Shown piece after piece: positions 6,994 to 11,111 of a stretch of DNA of 11,111 nt. The translations under genes were made by a program, and so were the position numbers. Under the pieces are notes generated by a model. It was not told the DNA's origin. It did no database searches and was given only the letters and a program-made list of their open reading frames with translations. Origin of the DNA: Gammaproteobacteria bacterium (GTDB lineage Bacteria > Pseudomonadota > Gammaproteobacteria > SZUA-229); NCBI GenBank assembly GCA_015484935.1, contig WFUQ01000183.1, positions 1 to 11,111 on the forward strand, read 5' to 3'. Within the stretch, counting starts at the first letter, position 1, and each line of letters opens with the position of its first letter.

Positions 6994-7542
6994 CTAGCGG
7001 ACCAGCGATCGATCTACCTGCTGCATCTTTTCAGTGCCTTCAAGTAACTCGATGAGTTTAAGGGTAAAGTCCATCGCGGTGCCGGGGCCACGAGAGGTGA
7101 TAATATTACCATCCTGCTCGATAGCGGCTGTGCTGACTATTATGGTGTCATTTTCCAGAGAATCAAGCACACCGGGGAAGCTTGTCGCAGTTCGGTTGTT
7201 CAATAAACCCGCCTTTTCAAGGGCTTTAGGTGCGGCACATATCGCTGCGAGGTATTTTTGCCCGGCAGCGTGACGTTTCATGATGTCCTGCAAGGTGGCA
7301 TCATCACGCAAGTGGTCGGCACCAGGCAGCCCGCCTGGCAGCACCACCATGTCAAATTCCTGATCATATATCTGTGTCAGCGTGGTCTGTGGCACGATAG
7401 TGGTACCGCGCGCAGCCACCACCGGTCCCTCATCCAGCCCTGCTGTGACCACTTCTATGCCGGCACGCACCATCAGATCAGTGATGGTGATGGCTTCCAG
7501 TTCTTCACAGCCCTGCGCAAGTGGTACCAGTACACGTGACAT
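6994..7542 (-). CDS. DJ-1/PfpI (YajL-type) family protein
   Basis: Member of the DJ-1/ThiJ/PfpI superfamily, cytoplasmic, 182 residues. Close relatives (E. coli YajL, human DJ-1) protect against oxidative and carbonyl stress; the exact reaction is debated (chaperone, glyoxalase or deglycase activities have been reported). The nucleophile is Cys102 in AAICAAP on the nucleophile elbow. Glu16 in CEELEA corresponds to DJ-1 Glu18, which polarises the cysteine. LPGGLPGAD at about 68-76 and SRGPGTAMDF near the C-terminus are also family landmarks. ATG 7542 is chosen over ATG 7554 because GAGGT lies five bases before it and the upstream ATG overlaps that ribosome binding site. Its start lies inside the end of the deacetylase gene (38-bp overlap, different frame), so translation is probably coupled. 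The DsrC-like gene follows, also a cysteine-chemistry protein. Confidence 0.93.
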   Translation of the reverse strand: MSRVLVPLAQGCEELEAITITDLMVRAGIEVVTAGLDEGPVVAARGTTIVPQTTLTQIYDQEFDMVVLPGGLPGADHLRDDATLQDIMKRHAAGQKYLAAICAAPKALEKAGLLNNRTATSFPGVLDSLENDTIIVSTAAIEQDGNIITSRGPGTAMDFTLKLIELLEGTEKMQQVDRSLVR

Positions 7543-8296
7543 GTTTGACCTCATTTCGGTAGCGGAGCAATTCGGATACCGGCACCAGCTTGATACCCTC
7601 TTGTTCCAGTCTGTGGCTATTATCGAGTATAAAGCGCATCGAGTTCGGGTGCGGATGCGCGATTGCCAGCGCAGAACCTTCGGTTTTGGCTTTCTGGATA
7701 AAACGCTCGAACTGTTGTTCGATGGTCTGTAATCTAAAATCCGGATCCAGGAAAATATCGCGCTGCATATTGGGTACCTGATTTTCTTCTGCGATCTGGG
7801 CCGCGATAGACTTGTCTGTAGTTCGGCTATCGATGAAGTACAGGTTCTTTTTTTTGGCCAGTGTCTGCATCAACCAGTCCATATAACCCGGATGTCGGGT
7901 CATCAGGCTGCCCATGTGATTGTTGACCCCTTTCAGGTTCGGGATGGCGGCGAGATTCTCTTCCAGTTGTGACACAAACTGTTCATGTGTCATGTGTAAG
8001 GTCAGCGTACCCGGTGATGCCTTGCGATGGCTGATAGATTGCATGGGCAGATGCAACATGATCTCTTTGCCATGATCATGTGCTATCCTGGCTATCTTTT
8101 TGGCATAGTTGGTTGCCGGTAGTATCGCCAGTGTCAGTGGTATGGGCGCGGTCGCTACTTTGTGCGCACGTTCATAATTGGTACCGATATCATCGATGAT
8201 GATACTGGCGATGTATTCACTGGCGCTAGTCTGAGCTGCACTACCAGCAATAAAAACAGCCAGTATCAGGTTGGATACCGGCTGTCTTGAAAACAT
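7505..8296 (-). CDS. yibQ: Divergent polysaccharide deacetylase family protein (YibQ type), exported
   Basis: Belongs to the divergent polysaccharide deacetylase family (Pfam Polysacc_deac_2), whose substrate is not established; probable periplasmic role in envelope carbohydrate metabolism. It has 263 residues from ATG 8296. An N-terminal signal peptide is visible (hydrophobic LILAVFIAGSA, likely cleavage after AQTSA, about residue 26). Family motifs in order are IIIDDIG (32-38), LHLPM (81-85), GVNNHMGS (123-130), FIDSRT (154-159), RDIFLD (179-184) and AHPHP (213-217). The frame also has GTG at 8299 immediately before the ATG; neither start has a good ribosome binding site. Only 23 bp separate it from ctpA, so it probably depends on read-through or re-initiation. 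Its 3' end overlaps the DJ-1 gene. The envC-ctpA-yibQ neighbourhood recurs in gammaproteobacteria and supports the assignment. Confidence 0.92.
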   Translation of the reverse strand: MFSRQPVSNLILAVFIAGSAAQTSASEYIASIIIDDIGTNYERAHKVATAPIPLTLAILPATNYAKKIARIAHDHGKEIMLHLPMQSISHRKASPGTLTLHMTHEQFVSQLEENLAAIPNLKGVNNHMGSLMTRHPGYMDWLMQTLAKKKNLYFIDSRTTDKSIAAQIAEENQVPNMQRDIFLDPDFRLQTIEQQFERFIQKAKTEGSALAIAHPHPNSMRFILDNSHRLEQEGIKLVPVSELLRYRNEVKHVTCTGTTCAGL

Positions 8297-8319
8297 CACG
8301 TAAAGAGTACCGAAAGCGA

Positions 8320-9633
8320 TTACTTCTTGCTGAGAATATTCAATCCCTTCAGCAGTAACAGCGCTTCGTGTAACTGATAGTCATCTGCTGTTTTGTCTAT
8401 AGCATCTTTTTCCTTGCTCTTATCGTTTTTAGCTTCATCGTCACCATGCTTGGTCGGGTTACTGATAGAGCCCTTAAGGTCAGATTCTTTCAGGCGCAGG
8501 CTGTTATGCTCGGTTTCTGTGAGCTTGAACTTGTCGAGCACGATATCCGGTGTGATGCCCTCGCCCTGTATAGAGCGACCTGATGGTGTGAAGTATCGAG
8601 CGGTAGTGATCTTCACCGCGCCACCACTGCGTAGTTCCTGGATGGTCTGTACCGAACCCTTGCCGAAAGACTTGCTGCCCAGGATGATGGCACGGTTGTG
8701 ATCCTGTAATGCGCCTGCGACGATCTCGGAAGCGGATGCCGAGCCACCGTTGATGAGTACGACGACAGGTGCACCGTCCAGGACATCACCGGGTTTCGCA
8801 TTAAATTCGAAATGGGAGTTCTCGATACGCCCTTCGGTGTAGACCAGCTTGCCCTTGTTGATGAACAGATCAGACACATCTGCGGCCGCATTGAGTACAC
8901 CACCGGGATTGTTTCTCAGGTCGAGTACCAGCCCCTGGAGCTTGTCTTCATTCTCTTCTTTCAGCGTATTGATTGCATCGAGCAGATCACGAGCCGTCTT
9001 GGACTGGAAATTGGTGATGCGCACATAACCGAAACCGGGTGCCAGCATCCGGCTCTTGATGCTCTGTACCTGAATGATGTCACGCGTCACGGTGAATTCG
9101 AGAGGTTTGTCCTCACCTTCCCGGATGACGGTGAGGTGGATATCGGTGCCGGGTTTACCTCGCATGACCTTGACCGCGTCATTGAGAGTCATGCCCTTCA
9201 CCGATTTTTCGTCGAGACGGATGATCAGGTCGCCGGCTTTCAGTCCGGCATTGAATGCAGGTGTGTCATCGATGGGAGAGATGACTTTGACGAAACCGTC
9301 TTCCATGCCGACCTGTATGCCCAGCCCGCCGAAATGACCGGTAGTACCGATGCGAAGTTCCTGATACTCGTCTGCATCGAGGTAGGTCGAATGTGGATCC
9401 AGCCCGGACAACATGCCGCGGATGGCATATTCGAGCAAGGTTTTGTCGTCTACGTCTTCGACGTAGTCAGATTTGATGCGGCTGAATATGTCAGAGAAGT
9501 TGCGTAGTTGATCAAGAGGCAGACCTTGAGTCTCGGGTGTTTTGTTGGCTAATACATTGCCGGTCAATGATGCGGTGATACCGACGAATATACCGAAGAC
9601 CAGTACCAGTGCGGTCTTGAATTGCTTGCTCAT
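8320..9633 (-). CDS. ctpA: Carboxyl-terminal processing protease (S41 family), periplasmic
   Basis: Serine/lysine-dyad protease that cleaves periplasmic or membrane-attached substrates near the C-terminus; relatives degrade peptidoglycan hydrolases with a lipoprotein adaptor. It has 437 residues. An N-terminal hydrophobic segment (ALVLVFGIFVGITASLTG, residues 8-25) is a signal peptide or anchor. The PDZ domain covers about 95-178, with GLGIQVG and AGLKAGD. The S41 catalytic domain follows, with LVLDLRNNPGG, the nucleophile Ser300 in GGSASASEI and general-base Lys325 in SFGKGS; the 25-residue spacing matches E. coli Prc (Ser430/Lys455). The dyad is intact. The C-terminal tail at about 375-420 is charged and low in complexity (Lys/Asp/Glu-rich). 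ATG 9633 has GGAG nine bases upstream. envC is 160 bp upstream, far enough for ctpA to have its own promoter, and the deacetylase follows closely. Confidence 0.96.
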   Translation of the reverse strand: MSKQFKTALVLVFGIFVGITASLTGNVLANKTPETQGLPLDQLRNFSDIFSRIKSDYVEDVDDKTLLEYAIRGMLSGLDPHSTYLDADEYQELRIGTTGHFGGLGIQVGMEDGFVKVISPIDDTPAFNAGLKAGDLIIRLDEKSVKGMTLNDAVKVMRGKPGTDIHLTVIREGEDKPLEFTVTRDIIQVQSIKSRMLAPGFGYVRITNFQSKTARDLLDAINTLKEENEDKLQGLVLDLRNNPGGVLNAAADVSDLFINKGKLVYTEGRIENSHFEFNAKPGDVLDGAPVVVLINGGSASASEIVAGALQDHNRAIILGSKSFGKGSVQTIQELRSGGAVKITTARYFTPSGRSIQGEGITPDIVLDKFKLTETEHNSLRLKESDLKGSISNPTKHGDDEAKNDKSKEKDAIDKTADDYQLHEALLLLKGLNILSKK

Positions 9634-9793
9634 TAAATCTTACTCCGGAGTGAATAACGTTATCGCTATGATGTTCAAAGTTTAGCTCACAAACGGGGCT
9701 AACGACGATAAACATCGACAAAAGATGCCATATTACACCTTAAGAGTGCCTGCGCGACGGCATGTTCCGGCCAGATTGGTATTTTGTTGCCAA
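9634..9793 (-). promoter_or_regulatory. envC-ctpA intergenic leader with two adjacent 10-bp palindromes
   Basis: This 160-bp gap lies inside an otherwise compact minus-strand cluster. Just before ctpA are two perfect 10-bp palindromes, ATAACGTTAT (9654-9663) and ACTCCGGAGT (9642-9651), and the second contains the ctpA Shine-Dalgarno. A TAATAT hexamer occurs further upstream on the minus strand, but I find no well-spaced -35. I see no intrinsic terminator after envC. Whether ctpA has its own promoter is open. Confidence 0.3.
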
Positions 9794-10984
9794 TCAGCCC
9801 TTCTGTCCCGGTTTGTCAGTACACCAGTCATCAGGATCGACCGGTTTACCTCGCTCGCGGACCTCGAAATACAGGCTGGGTCGGGTATGCCCGCCACTAT
9901 CCCCTACCGTCGCGATCACTTCGCCTGCGGTGACCCAGTCACCAGGCTGTTTGAACAGCGACTCATTATGGCCGTACAGGGTCATATAGCCATCGCCGTG
10001 ATCGACGATGGTGATGAAGCCAAACCCCTGTAGCCAGTCTGAGAAGGCGACCCGCCCATGGCTGACCACTTTTACCGGTACCCCGTACTCACTGTCGATC
10101 AGTACGCCCTTCCATTTCAGGTCGCCCTGATTCTTGGCCACACCATAACGGGCGATGAATCTACCGTCTACCGGCCAGGGCAGGTCGCCCTTGAGAGAGG
10201 CAAAAGAAGCCAGATCACCGGGGCTGGGCGGGATATCCGCCAGCAGCTCACCCAGTGACATCAGCAGGTTTTCGATGCGATTTCGGCTGTCTTCAAGATT
10301 GCTGAGCGTGGTTTCCTGATTTTTTATCTCGATATCAAGTGTAGCGAGCAGCTTGTTGCGCTGTCTGCGTTGCTTGTTCAGCTGTTTTTTCTGGGCTTTC
10401 TGTTTGGCGAGGTTCGCGGTCTGTTGCTGAAGCGATTGTTTTACCTCTGTTTCGAGCGATTGTTTAGCGTGTATAGTCTGCGTGAACGTTTCGATCTGAT
10501 GTTGTCGGGCGCGGTTGAGATAGTCCAGATAGACGTGCAATCGCCCAATAGATGACGTATCTTGTTGATTTAACAGTATTTTAAGTTGTTGCTGTCCACC
10601 GAGGGCATAGCCGCTGCGAACCTGTTCAGCTAATGCATTTTTCTGTTTGACGAGCGCATTTTCCAGTTTTCTCAGATCCTGCTTTAAATTTGATATGCGC
10701 TTATCAAGCATTCTGATTTTTTTGCCCGTTTTTTGCAGTTTGAGCGAGTTTTTACTGATTTCGGCTTCTACCTGATGGAGCTCAGTGAGCGCATTGCCAC
10801 GTTTCGTATGCGTTGATTTGAGGTGCTGTTTGACCTTGTCGATGCTTTTGAACAGCCTTTCCAGCTGGCGCTGGTAGTCGTTTACCTCATTTTTCGGTTC
10901 GTTCGCAAAACCTGATATGGGCAGGGCAAGCAGGATCAGGGCGATACCGGTAGAAAAGCGTCTTGAACAAAAAGTCAGTTTCAT
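9794..10984 (-). CDS. envC: EnvC-type murein hydrolase activator (coiled coil plus degenerate LytM domain)
   Basis: Periplasmic protein which, in E. coli, is recruited by FtsEX to the divisome and activates the amidases AmiA/AmiB to split septal peptidoglycan. It has 396 residues from ATG 10984 (E. coli 419). A signal peptide is clear (STGIALILLALPISGFA, cleavage probably at GFA/NEP). A long Lys/Gln/Leu-rich coiled coil spans roughly 30-235. The C-terminal LytM (M23) fold begins near WPVDGRFIARYG. Zinc ligands expected in active M23 enzymes are missing: KGVLID stands where HxGxD would be, and SLYFEV where HLHFE would be, with only the YGHN histidine retained. So it should be an activator, not an enzyme, as for EnvC. 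The frame extends to GTG 11011, but the ATG gives a proper signal peptide, so I prefer it. Neither start has a strong ribosome binding site. It heads the minus-strand cluster; any gpmI partner would be beyond the window. Confidence 0.94.
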   Translation of the reverse strand: MKLTFCSRRFSTGIALILLALPISGFANEPKNEVNDYQRQLERLFKSIDKVKQHLKSTHTKRGNALTELHQVEAEISKNSLKLQKTGKKIRMLDKRISNLKQDLRKLENALVKQKNALAEQVRSGYALGGQQQLKILLNQQDTSSIGRLHVYLDYLNRARQHQIETFTQTIHAKQSLETEVKQSLQQQTANLAKQKAQKKQLNKQRRQRNKLLATLDIEIKNQETTLSNLEDSRNRIENLLMSLGELLADIPPSPGDLASFASLKGDLPWPVDGRFIARYGVAKNQGDLKWKGVLIDSEYGVPVKVVSHGRVAFSDWLQGFGFITIVDHGDGYMTLYGHNESLFKQPGDWVTAGEVIATVGDSGGHTRPSLYFEVRERGKPVDPDDWCTDKPGQKG

Positions 10985-11111
10985 GTCGAATAAATGCCGC
11001 CGGGAAGCCACTATGAAATAAAAAAAACGGACAGATGGTGCAAATTTGTGATTTTTTCGCTTCTTATTTTGGTAAAAAAGTGTATTATTGTATTGTTCAC
11101 TACTTATATAG
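10985..11111. other. Non-coding, AT-rich region upstream of envC
   Basis: No gene is supported here. On the minus strand there is a TACAAT hexamer (11087-11092) that could be a -10 for envC, but its -35 would fall at or beyond the window edge. On the + strand TTGGTA (11069-11074), 16 bp, TATTGT (11091-11096) is a weak promoter-like pair pointing out of the window. Neither is convincing alone. Confidence 0.3.

Noticed and set aside
8812..9507. 231-codon open frame on the + strand opposite ctpA
   Set aside because: It is fully antisense to a complete S41 protease with intact catalytic residues, has no recognisable domain, and is best explained as a codon-bias shadow.
9512..9721. 69-codon minus-strand frame spanning the envC-ctpA gap and the ctpA start
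   Set aside because: It overlaps the well-supported ctpA N-terminus in a different frame and has no recognisable features, so the gap is treated as non-coding.
11035..11045. ATGGTGCAAAT shared with the palindrome region at 2896-2906
   Set aside because: An 11-base match is expected several times by chance within 11 kb, and the second copy lacks the opposing palindrome arm.

Overview
The window reads as a chromosomal housekeeping segment of a gammaproteobacterium. The evidence is the E. coli-like AtpD and AtpC sequences, the atpD-atpC-glmU order, and the envC-ctpA-divergent polysaccharide deacetylase cluster. The genus cannot be fixed from the sequence. A DsrC/TusE-family protein and a very large protein that I take to be a PPi-type PEP carboxykinase would fit a sulfur-oxidising or otherwise chemolithotrophic lineage, but that is inference. 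I see no tRNA, rRNA, CRISPR array, insertion sequence or phage gene.

Left part, + strand (1-2616): the 3' end of atpD, all of atpC, a 199-bp gap with a sigma70-like promoter but no obvious intrinsic terminator, then glmU. The glmS gene that often follows glmU is not here.

Middle (2617-6569): a 49-codon gene on the minus strand (2621-2770) encodes a single-span membrane microprotein with an excellent Shine-Dalgarno. It converges on glmU, with the two stop codons 4 bp apart, and diverges from the large gene. A 277-bp AT-rich control region lies between the microprotein gene and the large gene. It holds a 17-bp near-palindrome, short repeats and a weak promoter candidate. The large gene (about 1153 aa, stand-alone) ends at a strong bidirectional terminator at 6538-6569.

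Right part, minus strand (10984 down to 6615): envC, ctpA, a YibQ-type divergent polysaccharide deacetylase, a DJ-1/PfpI protein and a DsrC/TusE-like protein. All point the same way, and all but envC-ctpA are closely spaced or overlapping. The first three act in the cell envelope: EnvC activates cell-wall amidases, CtpA trims periplasmic proteins, and the deacetylase-like protein is exported. The last two are cytoplasmic thiol-chemistry proteins apparently appended to the same transcript. This block and the large + strand gene share the terminator between them.

The points most worth following are the PPi-PEPCK candidate and its probable TTG start, the unannotated membrane microprotein beside it, and the DsrC-like protein, whose second C-terminal cysteine is moved two residues from its canonical position.
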